From contig JAOZST010000103.1 of assembly GCA_029939535.1 (NCBI GenBank), positions 1-13,229 on the forward strand: DNA of 13,229 bases, in the 5' to 3' direction. This document shows positions 1 to 8,456 of this stretch, piece after piece (positions within the stretch are counted from its first letter, which is position 1; every line of letters begins with the position of its first letter). The notes beneath the pieces are model-generated. The model saw only the letters and a program-made list of their open reading frames with translations, did not search any database and was not told the origin of the DNA. The position numbers and the translations under genes were made by a program. The DNA is from NBML01 sp029939535 (GTDB taxonomy: Bacteria; Desulfobacterota; Desulfobacteria; Desulfobacterales; Desulfobacteraceae).

Positions 1-90
1 GATTGTTTCCCGTGGCCCCGCAGTTTAGAAAGAGAAGGATTTACTTTTACCCATCAACCTATAAGTGATTGGGTTTGGGGTCAACTATAA
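1..90 (+). CDS. C-terminal tail of an unrecognised protein (partial)
   Basis: Frame 1 is open from the left edge of the window and reads 29 residues to a TAA at 88-90. The tail is rich in aromatic residues and ends in ISDWVWGQL. The gene body lies outside the window, so no family can be assigned. It is a different frame from the amidinotransferase remnant that follows 17 bp later, and nothing shows the two are related. It may be the true end of a gene or an accidental open stretch. Only the absence of stops and the protein-like composition support it. Confidence 0.35.
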   Translation, partial: DCFPWPRSLEREGFTFTHQPISDWVWGQL

Positions 91-106
91 AATGAATATT
101 GTCTAA

Positions 107-414
107 AAAAATAGTAAGTGCCTTTTTAAAAAGCCCCGTTTCTTATCCTTTGAAGGGGCGGATCTAATGTGGGTGGATGCTGAAACAGCAGCCCTAGGGA
201 GGGGGCTTCGCACCAGCCAGGCCGGTATTGATCAGATTACCACCCTGCTGGCTGAAATGGGTATTACCACCCTGGCCTTTGACATTCCCTTTGGCATCAT
301 GCATTTTATGAATCCCATGGCCTGGAGTGTATTTCAATTCCCGTTGATGAACTTAGAAAAGCTAACGGCGCCATGGGCTGTATGACCGGGATTCTGGGCC
401 GTGAAAAGGCTTAA
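107..414 (+). pseudogene. amidinotransferase / arginine deiminase-superfamily remnant, internally deleted
   Basis: Two pieces in different frames match the two ends of one family. The first piece (frame of position 107, open to 385) reads FEGADLMWVDAETAALGRG and then LRTSQAGIDQ...FGIMHFM. This fits the family's EGGD-x-x-W-(L/V)-D, G-R-G-(L/Y)-R-T-N and catalytic His segment. The second piece (frame of position 325, ending at TAA 412-414) reads LECISIPVDELRKANG followed by AMGCMTGILGRE. This fits the C-terminal segment with the catalytic Cys. The roughly 75-80 residues that normally separate them are missing, the frame changes at the junction near 316-322, and the N-terminal domain is absent. 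Such enzymes hydrolyse or transfer amidino groups of arginine derivatives through a Cys-His-acidic site. This copy cannot be active. An ATG at 167 gives a 72-residue open frame, but it is not a credible gene start. The family match is from recalled motifs. Confidence 0.7.
128..159 (-). terminator. possible intrinsic terminator, minus strand
   Basis: Read on the minus strand, GCCCCTTC (152-159) pairs with GAAACGGGGC (133-142), leaving small bulges, and is followed at once by five T (128-132). It could end transcription coming from the DUF1285-like gene about 270 bp upstream on that strand. The structure lies inside the amidinotransferase remnant and may be chance, because its bases also encode the recognisable FLSFEGAD segment. 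Confidence 0.35.
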
Positions 415-428
415 TGCCAATGATCCTT

Positions 429-890
429 TTATTTTTCTTCAATGGGATGGGTGGTATGGTTGAACTTCAGGCAGAATCGACCGTCTATTTCTTCGATATA
501 CCTGGATAATTTTACAAGGGCGTGCTGGGTAAATTTAATAAGGTGTTCAGGGGTCTGACAATAGAGGTTGTCTTTTTTGATAAATAATTGATCCGGGGTA
601 AGGTCCATGACAGCCCTGGTGTTTAATATGAGTTTGATCTGTTTTTCCACAATGATATCATGCACGAAAAGGGCCGTGTCCTCGTAAGGGAAATAGACCT
701 TTTCTTCGATTTCATCCGTGACCTGGTATACATGATATCCTTGGTCATCTTTTTGAATGGAGGTATTAAAAAACCGGATGATTTTAGGGTGTTCAAATTT
801 TCCGTGTTCATTGTGCCAGATTCCGTGTTTATCCAGCCAGAATACAGCCTTTTCTTTGGGTACCAGTATCTGTTTTTTTGTTGACGTCAT
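429..890 (-). CDS. DUF1285-like hypothetical protein
   Basis: A 153-residue soluble protein with no signal peptide or membrane segment. Residues 15-75 carry a pattern recalled from DUF1285 proteins: an aromatic-rich WLDKHGIWHNEHGKFEH segment, then PKIIRFFNTSIQKDDQGY and a V-x-x-P-Y-E-D-T-A-L-F-V stretch. In that family the matching pieces are 'WyhEGrPI', 'lvrLFs..L.rd..G.Y' and 'VEDaPFvv'. Its biochemical role is unknown. The start is supported by AAGGA on the minus strand 9-10 bases before the ATG. It lies 131 bp downstream of the sensor kinase gene on the same strand with no clear terminator between them, so read-through from the kinase gene is possible. The residues after about 80 show no motif I recognise. 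Confidence 0.7.
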   Translation of the reverse strand: MTSTKKQILVPKEKAVFWLDKHGIWHNEHGKFEHPKIIRFFNTSIQKDDQGYHVYQVTDEIEEKVYFPYEDTALFVHDIIVEKQIKLILNTRAVMDLTPDQLFIKKDNLYCQTPEHLIKFTQHALVKLSRYIEEIDGRFCLKFNHTTHPIEEK

Positions 891-1021
891 TTGGCATTTT
901 TCCTTCTTGATTTTTTAAATATCTGACTTCTATATGTAACTCAAAAACGGATACAGAACAATAGATAACTCTAATCTTGAATTTGCCCCGTGTGCTGACT
1001 GAACCTAGGGAATGGGGATTA

Positions 1022-4018
1022 TTACTCCTGATTCAATGGGAGATTTATGATGAATTTTGTACCCCTTCCTGGAAGAGATTCAACATTGATGGTTCCCTTA
1101 TGATTTTCTACAATAATAAAATAGGATATATACAATCCCAGGCCTGTTCCAACTCCAACGGACTTGGTTGTATAAAAGGGTTCGAAAATTCGTGTTTTTG
1201 TGTCCTCATCCATGCCCGGACCATTGTCCTGGATTTCTATTAAAGCCGAATCAGAATCCAATGCCGTATGAATGGTAAACACTGGAGAGGTTTTTTCAGG
1301 GTTATCCATCATTGCATGGCCACCATTTTTTAAAATATTGAAAAAAACCTGCTGGATTTTGCTTATATCACAGGGTACATGGGGAAGGCTTGAAGAATAG
1401 TTCCTTATGATTTTTATTTTTTTAAAATCAAGTCGTTTATTGAGGTCATAATCTTTTTCCATGATCTCAATGGTCTGATCCAGAACCCTTGATATATCCA
1501 GCAATGAATAGGAACTATTGCTTTTCCGGCTGAAGGTCAGCATATTGGTTACAATATCAGCCGCCCGCCTGCCTGCATCCAGTATTGATGACAGCATTTG
1601 AAAAATTTTGCGGTTTTCCATATAGGCATTAAGCTTTTTGAGATCGATTCCCAGATATTCAGCCTCCTGCTGGTTCTTCAGCATATCCGGTTTTGTCCTG
1701 TTTTGAATGACCTGGGCACTCTGGATGATACCGGCAAGGGGGTTATTGATTTCATGGGCCATCCCAGCGGCAAGACTGCCGATTGACTGCATCTTTTCCG
1801 TCTGGATCATCATTTCTTCCATATTGACCCGGTTGGTGGCGTTATCAATTCGAATCACAGCACCATCAATTCCCTTGCTGACAAGGGGATAAACCGTTAC
1901 ATCGTAAAAAAAGCGTTCATTATTCAGGGTGATTTCAATTCTCTGTTCTTTTTTTATTTCACCCTTTTCCAGGGCATGAAAAATAATGGATTTCTCTTTT
2001 TCAAGCAAAGGAAAAACATCAAAAACGACCTGGTTTGCAGCCTGTTCAAAACTTTTTCCGCTCAATGCTCTGGCTTCTGTATTCCAAAGAGTAACCCTTG
2101 CCCGGGTATCAACTCCAATGATGATAGAGGGCATGGAGTTGATAATATTGGACAGCATGGCCCTGAGGGAAACATTGGAGTCTTCTACATTCAGCTTTGA
2201 TTGTTCAAGATCGGTTATGGCGTTTTCCATACTGTCTGCCATTGAATTAAATGCCTTGCCCAGCTTGCCCATTTCATCGGAAGATTTAATATCCAGACGG
2301 TATTTCATCTCTCCTTTTTGAAAACGGGAAATTCCTTTGATCAAGGTAGTAATTTTCCCGGTCAAGGCAGATGCCATCAAAATCGCAATAAGGATAACAA
2401 TTATAACCATTGCGCCTGTATAGATTGTTAGCCGGGTGGCTGTCTCCCCCAGAGACATTAAAATCGCATCCTGGTTTTTTCTGTTCTGGCCCTCAATGGC
2501 CTGAACATATTTTTTTTCAATATCTTTTATTTGCTTTGCTGTAATATCTGCGGGTTTGTGAAATTCATTGACATTTGCACCAATGGTCACAAATCCGAAT
2601 CCCCTTGAACTATTGCCGTACTGGCCTGTGTGATAGGGTATGGAAGCTGCGGTTGTCAGCTTTTTTAATCCACTCCAGTGAATCACAAATGATCCAGATC
2701 CTCCATGCTGAGTGATATTGTTCCACCCGTCACATTGGGGAGCAAAGTTCAGATATCTGCAATCCAGCCCCACAAGTCCCTGTTGAACCAGTTCTTTTGA
2801 GGATTGTTTGCCATGGGACTGGTTTTCATACTCTGGCAATGAATTTAAAAACAGGGTGGTATCCAGATTGCTTTTTTTCCAGTCTTGATAAAATTTATCC
2901 TCCAGCCATGGCATGGCAGGCTCTCCGGTTTCAGGGTCATATCCAACAATAAAAAAATCCCTGGGATGGGAAATGTTGCGGCCTTTAAAATCCCACATAA
3001 AGGCGTAATTTCCTGAAGATGCATCTGAAATAGCTGAATACCGTTCTTCAGTGGGAACAATATGGTCGGTAAATTCCATAATATGGGTATGATCCAGGGC
3101 CAGAGTAACATACCCCTTGATTTCATTGTTTGCCACAACGGGCATGGCCCACCGGACCAGTCCCTGAAACTTTTTACCCACTGGATTTTCCTTGCCCGCA
3201 TATCCAGACTGCTCGGGATGGAAGGTAATCCCCATTTGACTGGCTTTCGATTTGGTATAGGGTCCAATCACAGGGGAATTGACATATGCACCGACCACTT
3301 CTGAAACATAAATTTCTCCTGGTTTAAGTTTTTTTAATTCTGTGAAATAGTTTTCAGCTTTGCAAAAAGTCTGATCTTTGTGTGAAATATCCCCCAGGGT
3401 GTTGGGCAATATGTCGGAAGAAGTGATTTTGATCTGCTCCTTTCCCAAAAGATCAACAAAGGTTATTTCCAGATATAACGGGATTTTTTTTTCCTTTCCG
3501 CTTATTTCCCTTCCCCTGTAGTGAAAATCAAGTTCATTGTCTTTGTTTTTCGCAGTAACAGATTGATCAGGATCTGGTAATGGATTTGCTGGAATCCAGG
3601 CATCTCCCTTATTATTCATTATCCAGGGATCATGGAGAATAATGGTTTTTTTCCGGGTGTTTAAAAATTTTTCATATATAATTTTTTTAGAAGGCAGGAG
3701 GGACGCCAGCTGGATATCCTCATCCCGGTCCTTTAAAAATGCTGCCACACGGAGGGCAGTGTCTGTTGTCAACCGTTCAATTGCCTCCCGGGACCTGAGA
3801 TCAAGGGCACGAATTGAGCTTGAAGTGGCAAGGCTGGCAACCTGCCTGGTCGTCTCGGCACTGGTGTCTGCCATTTTCTTGACATGGGTTTCCAATGTGC
3901 TTGCCAGGGTTGAAATTTCATTCCATGCAAACCATGCTAATACAATCAGGGGAATAACTTTGATGAGGATGAATATGCCGATGAGCTTGTCTCTGATGCT
4001 TGCTTTGTATCCGGCCAA
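1022..4018 (-). CDS. membrane sensor histidine kinase with large Cache-like sensor, HAMP and PAS
   Basis: A 998-residue kinase. TM1 spans about 13-33, a long extracytoplasmic sensor about 34-530, and TM2 about 531-553. HAMP lies about 551-605 and PAS about 618-730. The phosphoacceptor motif is AAGMAHEINNPLAG with His755. The ATPase domain has an N-box at 894-903 (Asn898), G1 DNGPGMD at 931-937, FEPFYTTK at 945-952 and G2 GVGTGLGL at 955-962. It should autophosphorylate His755 in response to an external signal and pass the phosphate to a response regulator, but none is encoded here, so it is an orphan within this window. The sensor contains GNYAFMWDFKGRNISHPRD near 336-354 and a Cys/Trp-rich segment LDCRYLNFAPQCDGWNN near 418-434, which I associate with double-Cache sensors of sulfate reducers. 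The ligand is unknown. The start codon is TTG at 4018, with AGGGAG (4026-4031) seven bases upstream. No better ATG exists near it. Confidence 0.93.
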   Translation of the reverse strand: MAGYKASIRDKLIGIFILIKVIPLIVLAWFAWNEISTLASTLETHVKKMADTSAETTRQVASLATSSSIRALDLRSREAIERLTTDTALRVAAFLKDRDEDIQLASLLPSKKIIYEKFLNTRKKTIILHDPWIMNNKGDAWIPANPLPDPDQSVTAKNKDNELDFHYRGREISGKEKKIPLYLEITFVDLLGKEQIKITSSDILPNTLGDISHKDQTFCKAENYFTELKKLKPGEIYVSEVVGAYVNSPVIGPYTKSKASQMGITFHPEQSGYAGKENPVGKKFQGLVRWAMPVVANNEIKGYVTLALDHTHIMEFTDHIVPTEERYSAISDASSGNYAFMWDFKGRNISHPRDFFIVGYDPETGEPAMPWLEDKFYQDWKKSNLDTTLFLNSLPEYENQSHGKQSSKELVQQGLVGLDCRYLNFAPQCDGWNNITQHGGSGSFVIHWSGLKKLTTAASIPYHTGQYGNSSRGFGFVTIGANVNEFHKPADITAKQIKDIEKKYVQAIEGQNRKNQDAILMSLGETATRLTIYTGAMVIIVILIAILMASALTGKITTLIKGISRFQKGEMKYRLDIKSSDEMGKLGKAFNSMADSMENAITDLEQSKLNVEDSNVSLRAMLSNIINSMPSIIIGVDTRARVTLWNTEARALSGKSFEQAANQVVFDVFPLLEKEKSIIFHALEKGEIKKEQRIEITLNNERFFYDVTVYPLVSKGIDGAVIRIDNATNRVNMEEMMIQTEKMQSIGSLAAGMAHEINNPLAGIIQSAQVIQNRTKPDMLKNQQEAEYLGIDLKKLNAYMENRKIFQMLSSILDAGRRAADIVTNMLTFSRKSNSSYSLLDISRVLDQTIEIMEKDYDLNKRLDFKKIKIIRNYSSSLPHVPCDISKIQQVFFNILKNGGHAMMDNPEKTSPVFTIHTALDSDSALIEIQDNGPGMDEDTKTRIFEPFYTTKSVGVGTGLGLYISYFIIVENHKGTINVESLPGRGTKFIINLPLNQE

Positions 4019-4306
4019 AATTGATCTCCCTGGTAAGTTGCGTATCTATTTGATCCAAATCCGATAACAGGTGGTAAAGATTTTTATGAACCAAATAAAA
4101 CCATATCAAAATTAATTTGTTAATTCTTATCAATGTGCATCATTGTTGTAAAGTAAAAGCTTATCAATCAACAACGTCTTTACTTGTTTTTTGGATTCAT
4201 TTATGGTGGAACAGAAAAGAGAATTGTGTGAAGGCCATGAATGTTTTTTGTGGATGTCGGGTAAGGAATCAAAAGGGATTTTATCGGGACAAAAAAAGAG
4301 GTGTTT

Positions 4307-4774
4307 ATGTTGGCTAGAAACGTAATGGACAAGAACTTCCATTCCCTGGGTCCGGGGTTGAGCATCACTGATGCGGTGAAAATGTTCAAGTCTGCTGGCA
4401 TTGCAGAGAATAAAAAAATATTCGGTATGATGGTCATGGATTCAAAGGACAGACTGGTGGGCATGATTTCCATGTATGACATTTTGCTGTTTATCCAGCC
4501 AAAGCATATCAGGATACTGGGGGAGATGGAAGATCTGCCTGCAGAACCTCTGTTTGAAGGCATTTTGAATCGGGTAAATAATGTCCGGGTGGAAGACCTT
4601 ATGACCACGGACCTGATAATAGTGGGGCCGGATACCCATTTGATCATGGTCATGGATATCATGATTCAAAAGCATATCCGCAGGCTGCCTGTGGTGGAAA
4701 ATAACAAGGTTATCGGGATTGTTTATCGGTCGGATCTTTTTTACCATTTTATGGAAACCATGGTGGACCAGTGA
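4307..4774 (+). CDS. two-CBS-domain protein
   Basis: A 155-residue cytoplasmic protein made almost entirely of one CBS pair: domain 1 at about 3-62 (ARNVMDKNFHSLGPGLSITD to MISMYDILLF) and domain 2 at about 94-150 (VEDLMTTDLIIVGPD to GIVYRSDLFYHFM). CBS pairs (Bateman modules) commonly bind AMP, ADP, ATP or SAM and regulate attached or partner proteins. No catalytic domain is attached here, so it is a stand-alone sensor or adaptor. ATG 4307 is preferred because AGAGG sits five bases before it. The in-frame GTG at 4301 overlaps that ribosome binding site and is less likely. It is the first gene of a probable operon: the next ATG lies 15 bp after the stop. The partner protein is unknown. Confidence 0.88.
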   Translation: MLARNVMDKNFHSLGPGLSITDAVKMFKSAGIAENKKIFGMMVMDSKDRLVGMISMYDILLFIQPKHIRILGEMEDLPAEPLFEGILNRVNNVRVEDLMTTDLIIVGPDTHLIMVMDIMIQKHIRRLPVVENNKVIGIVYRSDLFYHFMETMVDQ

Positions 4775-4789
4775 AAAAGGGGAAACCAG

Positions 4790-5674
4790 ATGCCGATTTT
4801 TAAAGATCGCAGTGTGCTGACAGGAATAACAGTCAGGCAGGCCATGCAGAGGGCCTTTATTCGTATGCCTTTGGCCGCACCAATTTTTCTTTGTGTCCGT
4901 CAGATGATCAAGTCCAAGGTGGATATTGTTCTTGTGGATAATGACCAGGGAGAACCTGAAGGTGTGGTTTCTAAAACCGATATAATGGGGGCTTTTTATG
5001 CTGGTTTACCACAAGAGACCTGCCTTGGGGATATCATGATGGGGCCGGTGCAGATCTGCTGGACTGATGAACCAATTGAGCAGACATTGGATGCCATGAA
5101 GCAAAGTTGCATTCACCAGATATATGCAGGGGTGCCCAGTGAAAGAAAAGTATTGGGCATACTCAGCTATATTGATATTGTAGGGCTTTTATACCGGTAT
5201 TGTAGGCAATGCAGAAAAAGCCATCGATACGCCAGGGGTCCTGAAAAAGAAAACTTGCCAAGACTCCGGGCAAAAGAGGTGATGACAACTCAGGTCATGG
5301 TTTGCAAAAAAACAGACACCCTGTACCAGGTCATGGATATATTGTCCATTCGCAAGCTTAAGGCCATTCCCATTGTGGATGAAGCAGGACTGCCCCTGGG
5401 CATTATTTCCAAAACAGATCTTGTACTTGCCTTTGTCCATGGAATTTCTCCTGACAGCCCGGCAGAGGATATAATGAATTCGCCGGTGGCCTCCTGCGGC
5501 CCTGATGTTTTGCTGTCCCATGTGATTTTAAAAATGTTTGTAACCGATATCCAGCATCTGTTTGTCCTGGATTCATATTTAGAAAGGATTCAAGGGGTGG
5601 TTTCCCTTTCTGATGCTGCCCGGTTCAGATCAGGAACCTGCAGGGCTTGCAATGCCAGCAGGGCCTTTGATTAA
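4790..5674 (+). CDS. four-CBS-domain protein with two CRxC motifs
   Basis: A 294-residue soluble protein of four CBS domains at about 13-71, 79-137, 161-217 and 225-280. Typical end motifs are GVVSKTDIMGAF, GILSYIDIVGLL, GIISKTDLVLAF and GVVSLSDAARF. Each CBS pair is followed by a matching Cys motif: CRQCRKSHR at 138-146 and CRACNASR at 284-291. The protein therefore looks like a duplicated unit of CBS-CBS-CRxC. Four cysteines in two CxxC pairs could bind zinc or an iron-sulfur cluster, or form disulfides; this is inference. CBS pairs usually bind adenine nucleotides or SAM. A purine-rich AAGGGGA about six bases before ATG 4790 supports the start. It follows the two-CBS gene by 15 bp and precedes hrpB by 13 bp, so translation and expression are probably coupled. 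No enzyme domain is attached. Confidence 0.88.
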   Translation: MPIFKDRSVLTGITVRQAMQRAFIRMPLAAPIFLCVRQMIKSKVDIVLVDNDQGEPEGVVSKTDIMGAFYAGLPQETCLGDIMMGPVQICWTDEPIEQTLDAMKQSCIHQIYAGVPSERKVLGILSYIDIVGLLYRYCRQCRKSHRYARGPEKENLPRLRAKEVMTTQVMVCKKTDTLYQVMDILSIRKLKAIPIVDEAGLPLGIISKTDLVLAFVHGISPDSPAEDIMNSPVASCGPDVLLSHVILKMFVTDIQHLFVLDSYLERIQGVVSLSDAARFRSGTCRACNASRAFD

Positions 5675-5687
5675 TAAAGGAAATCCC

Positions 5688-8408
5688 ATGGCTGAACAGG
5701 CTCCATTGAGCCGGATACCTTCCCTGGTTTTGTCAAAGGCCGGGGAAAGCCTGCCAGTGGCAAGAATTATTCCAGAATTATGCCATGCCCTGGCATCCCA
5801 TAAACGGGCTGTGCTCCAGGCACCACCCGGTGCCGGTAAAACTACTTTTGTTCCACTGGCTCTTTTGGATCAGCCCTGGCTTGGCAGGAAAAAAATTATT
5901 ATGCTGGAACCCCGGCGACTGGCTGCCAAGGCCTGTGCCGCTCATATGGCATCTATGCTGGGGGAAAAACCTGGTCAGACAATTGGCTACCAGATTCGCA
6001 TGGAAAGATGTATCAGCAGGGAAACCCGCATTGAAGTCATCACCGAAGGGATATTGACCCGGCAAATCCAGTCAGATCCATCCCTGGAAAAGGCGGGGCT
6101 TGTGATCTTTGATGAATTTCATGAACGCCATATTCACAGTGATCTGGGCCTTGCCCTCTGCCTGGAGGCCGGTGAAGTATTTAATGAGGATCTGCGTATC
6201 CTTGTCATGTCTGCAACCATGGACATGTCCGCCATGTCAGTACTTATGGACAATGCACCCATGATTGCCTCCCAGGGTAAAACCCATCCGGTTGTCACCC
6301 ATTACATGCCTCCAAAATCTGCATCCCGGGCCAGGGGTAATCATTATCAAGGACAATACCATACCAAATACTGGAATCAGTACCGACAAATTCGTTTTGC
6401 CTGCCTGGCAGCCATTGAAAAGGCCCTGGCCCGGGAATCAGGGGATATCCTGGTTTTTCTGCCAGGCGTTGCCCAGATCAGAGATATGGAAACGGTTTTA
6501 ACAGAAAATCTATGCTTCTGCGGATCTGGTAAGGATCTTTCCATTCTGCCCCTGTACGGTAATTTGACCCGGAAACAACAGGCTGCTGCCATTGCACCCT
6601 CATTACCGGGTCAAAGGAAAATAGTCCTGGCCACTTCCATTGCAGAAACATCCCTCACCATAAAGGGTGTGAGAGTGGTGGTGGATACAGGACTGATGAG
6701 GGTACCCAGGTTCTCTCCCAGTACCGGTATGAGCCGACTTGAAACCATCCCTGTGTCCAGAGCATCGGCAGACCAGCGAAGGGGCAGGGCAGGAAGAACT
6801 GCTTCCGGCGTGTGTTACAGGATTTGGTCTGAACATTTTAACAAGGGTTTGATTGCATTTAACCGACCGGAGATTCTTTCTGCAGACCTTATTGGTGTGG
6901 TTCTTGAACTGGCCCAATGGGGGGTGTTGGATCACAAGGCTCTTAAATGGCTGGACCCGCCTCCCAGGGCCGGGTTTGAACAGGCCAGGGACTTGCTTAA
7001 ACAATTGAATGCCCTGGACAACCATGGCCGTATCACAGACCATGGTCAAAAGATTCTTAAGGCAGGGGTCCACCCCAGACTTGCCCACATGATTCTCAAG
7101 GCAGATGAAATAGGCCAGGGGCTCCTGGGCTGCCAGCTGGCTGCATTGCTGGGAGAACGGGACATACTTTTTTTTCAGGGTAATGACTATGATCCGGATA
7201 TCCGGCTTCGCCTGGAAGTCCTGGCTGGTATGGGCAGAGCCCTGTACAAAAATTCAGATAGAATCCCGTATAAAAAACCTGATGGAAAACCGGGTAGAAA
7301 ATCATATAGCAAATCGGGTAAAAACTTGCGTTTTAATGAAAATCTGGTCAGGATTATTTTGAAAAATACAGCCAGGCTGAAAAAAGATCTTAAAATTAAT
7401 TCTTCCGGCCTGGACCTGGACCAGGCAGGCCGGGTCCTGTCTTTTTCCTGGCCGGAAAGAGTTGCAAAAAACCGAAACAACAAGGCCTTGTCCTTTTTAA
7501 TGGCATCGGGCAGTGGAGTTTTTTTTCGATCTGCCAATTCACTGGCCTTTCTTCCCTATATTGTGGCGGTTCATCTGGATGGGGTCCAGCGCAATGCCGG
7601 GATTTACCTGGCAGCCTCCTATGAAGCAAAATATTTGGAACTGGATTTTAAGGATAGGATAAAAATTCAAGAAAAATTAACCTGGGACTCTAAGACAGGT
7701 TCGGTAAGAGCTTTTTGTTACACCAATTATCGTAAGCTTGTAATTCGAGAAACACCTGTTCCAGATCCAGACCCGGAAGCAGTCCGTGCCTGTCTGATCC
7801 TGGGAATTCAAGAGTACGGCCTTTCCATGCTTCCCTGGACCAGAAAATTGAGGCAACTCCAGCAACGGGCAGTTTTTTTAAAAAATATTGGTCATTTTAC
7901 CGACCTGCCTGATCTGTCTGATAATGCCCTTGCAGAAACTCTGTCTCTCTGGCTGGGTCCTTTTCTGGGTAATATCCAGTCCTCAGGAGGGTTAAAACAG
8001 GTGGATCTGTCATCAGCCCTGACCAGTCTTTTGACCTGGGAACAGCAGCAGATCATCCAAAATCAGGCTCCTACCCATATTATAGTTCCCTCGGGGTCAA
8101 GGATTCCCCTTCAGTATATGGATGAGAAGGGACTGCTGGAATCCCCGATTCTGGCTGTGCGGCTCCAGGAGATGTTTGGTCTGACCCAGGGCCCTGCCAT
8201 TGCCGGGAACAAAATTCCAATAACCCTTCATCTGCTATCCCCGGCAGGCAGACCTGTCCAGATTACCCAAGACCTTAAAAGTTTCTGGAACAATACCTAT
8301 CAAACAGTGAAAAAAGATTTAAAGGGGCGATACCCCAAGCATTATTGGCCCGAGGACCCATTTCTGGCAAAGCCCACTAACCGGGTTAAACCCAGGGTCA
8401 AAAGGTAA
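5688..8408 (+). CDS. hrpB: ATP-dependent helicase HrpB
   Basis: A DEAH-box helicase of 906 residues, a little longer than the roughly 820 usual for HrpB. Visible motifs in order: Walker A GAGKTT (48-53), Walker B DEFH (142-145), SAT (175-177), the TSIAETSLT helicase motif (316-324) and QRRGRAGR (363-370). These are followed by winged-helix/ratchet regions and the HrpB C-terminal domain, ending YWPEDPFLAKPTNRVKPR, close to the family's usual 'WPEDP..A.PT.R.KPR' tail. HrpB is a predicted RNA helicase of poorly defined physiological role. I chose ATG 5688 because AAAGGA (5676-5681) lies six bases upstream. An in-frame ATG at 5613 would overlap the CBS gene and lacks support. A Lys/Gly/Ser-rich insert at about 520-550 (PYKKPDGKPGRKSYSKSGK) accounts for part of the extra length. 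It is the last gene of the CBS cluster. Confidence 0.95.
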   Translation: MAEQAPLSRIPSLVLSKAGESLPVARIIPELCHALASHKRAVLQAPPGAGKTTFVPLALLDQPWLGRKKIIMLEPRRLAAKACAAHMASMLGEKPGQTIGYQIRMERCISRETRIEVITEGILTRQIQSDPSLEKAGLVIFDEFHERHIHSDLGLALCLEAGEVFNEDLRILVMSATMDMSAMSVLMDNAPMIASQGKTHPVVTHYMPPKSASRARGNHYQGQYHTKYWNQYRQIRFACLAAIEKALARESGDILVFLPGVAQIRDMETVLTENLCFCGSGKDLSILPLYGNLTRKQQAAAIAPSLPGQRKIVLATSIAETSLTIKGVRVVVDTGLMRVPRFSPSTGMSRLETIPVSRASADQRRGRAGRTASGVCYRIWSEHFNKGLIAFNRPEILSADLIGVVLELAQWGVLDHKALKWLDPPPRAGFEQARDLLKQLNALDNHGRITDHGQKILKAGVHPRLAHMILKADEIGQGLLGCQLAALLGERDILFFQGNDYDPDIRLRLEVLAGMGRALYKNSDRIPYKKPDGKPGRKSYSKSGKNLRFNENLVRIILKNTARLKKDLKINSSGLDLDQAGRVLSFSWPERVAKNRNNKALSFLMASGSGVFFRSANSLAFLPYIVAVHLDGVQRNAGIYLAASYEAKYLELDFKDRIKIQEKLTWDSKTGSVRAFCYTNYRKLVIRETPVPDPDPEAVRACLILGIQEYGLSMLPWTRKLRQLQQRAVFLKNIGHFTDLPDLSDNALAETLSLWLGPFLGNIQSSGGLKQVDLSSALTSLLTWEQQQIIQNQAPTHIIVPSGSRIPLQYMDEKGLLESPILAVRLQEMFGLTQGPAIAGNKIPITLHLLSPAGRPVQITQDLKSFWNNTYQTVKKDLKGRYPKHYWPEDPFLAKPTNRVKPRVKR

Positions 8409-8456
8409 CAGCATGGTTATCTGCAGAGCTTGAGCCGGTTATTTCTACTCCCTGTC

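Noticed and set aside
167..385. 72-residue open frame with an ATG at 167, possible small gene
   Set aside because: Its translation is the middle of an amidinotransferase, with family sequence continuing upstream of the ATG and in another frame downstream. It is part of a pseudogene.
4143..4185. Interleaved inverted repeats TTGTTG/CAACAA and AAGTAAA/TTTACTT between the kinase and CBS genes, a pseudoknot-like layout
   Set aside because: The stems are 6 and 7 bp, mostly A-T, and neither extends further. They are expected by chance in AT-rich sequence.
4301..4306. GTG at 4301 as the start of the two-CBS protein
   Set aside because: The GTG overlaps the AGAGG ribosome binding site, and ATG 4307 has better spacing.
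5613..5687. Upstream in-frame ATG extending HrpB by 25 residues
   Set aside because: It lies within the end of the four-CBS gene and has no ribosome binding site. ATG 5688 has AAAGGA at good spacing.
6603..7088. 161-residue open frame on the minus strand inside hrpB
   Set aside because: It is antisense to the strongly conserved helicase motifs and has no family pattern or start signal.
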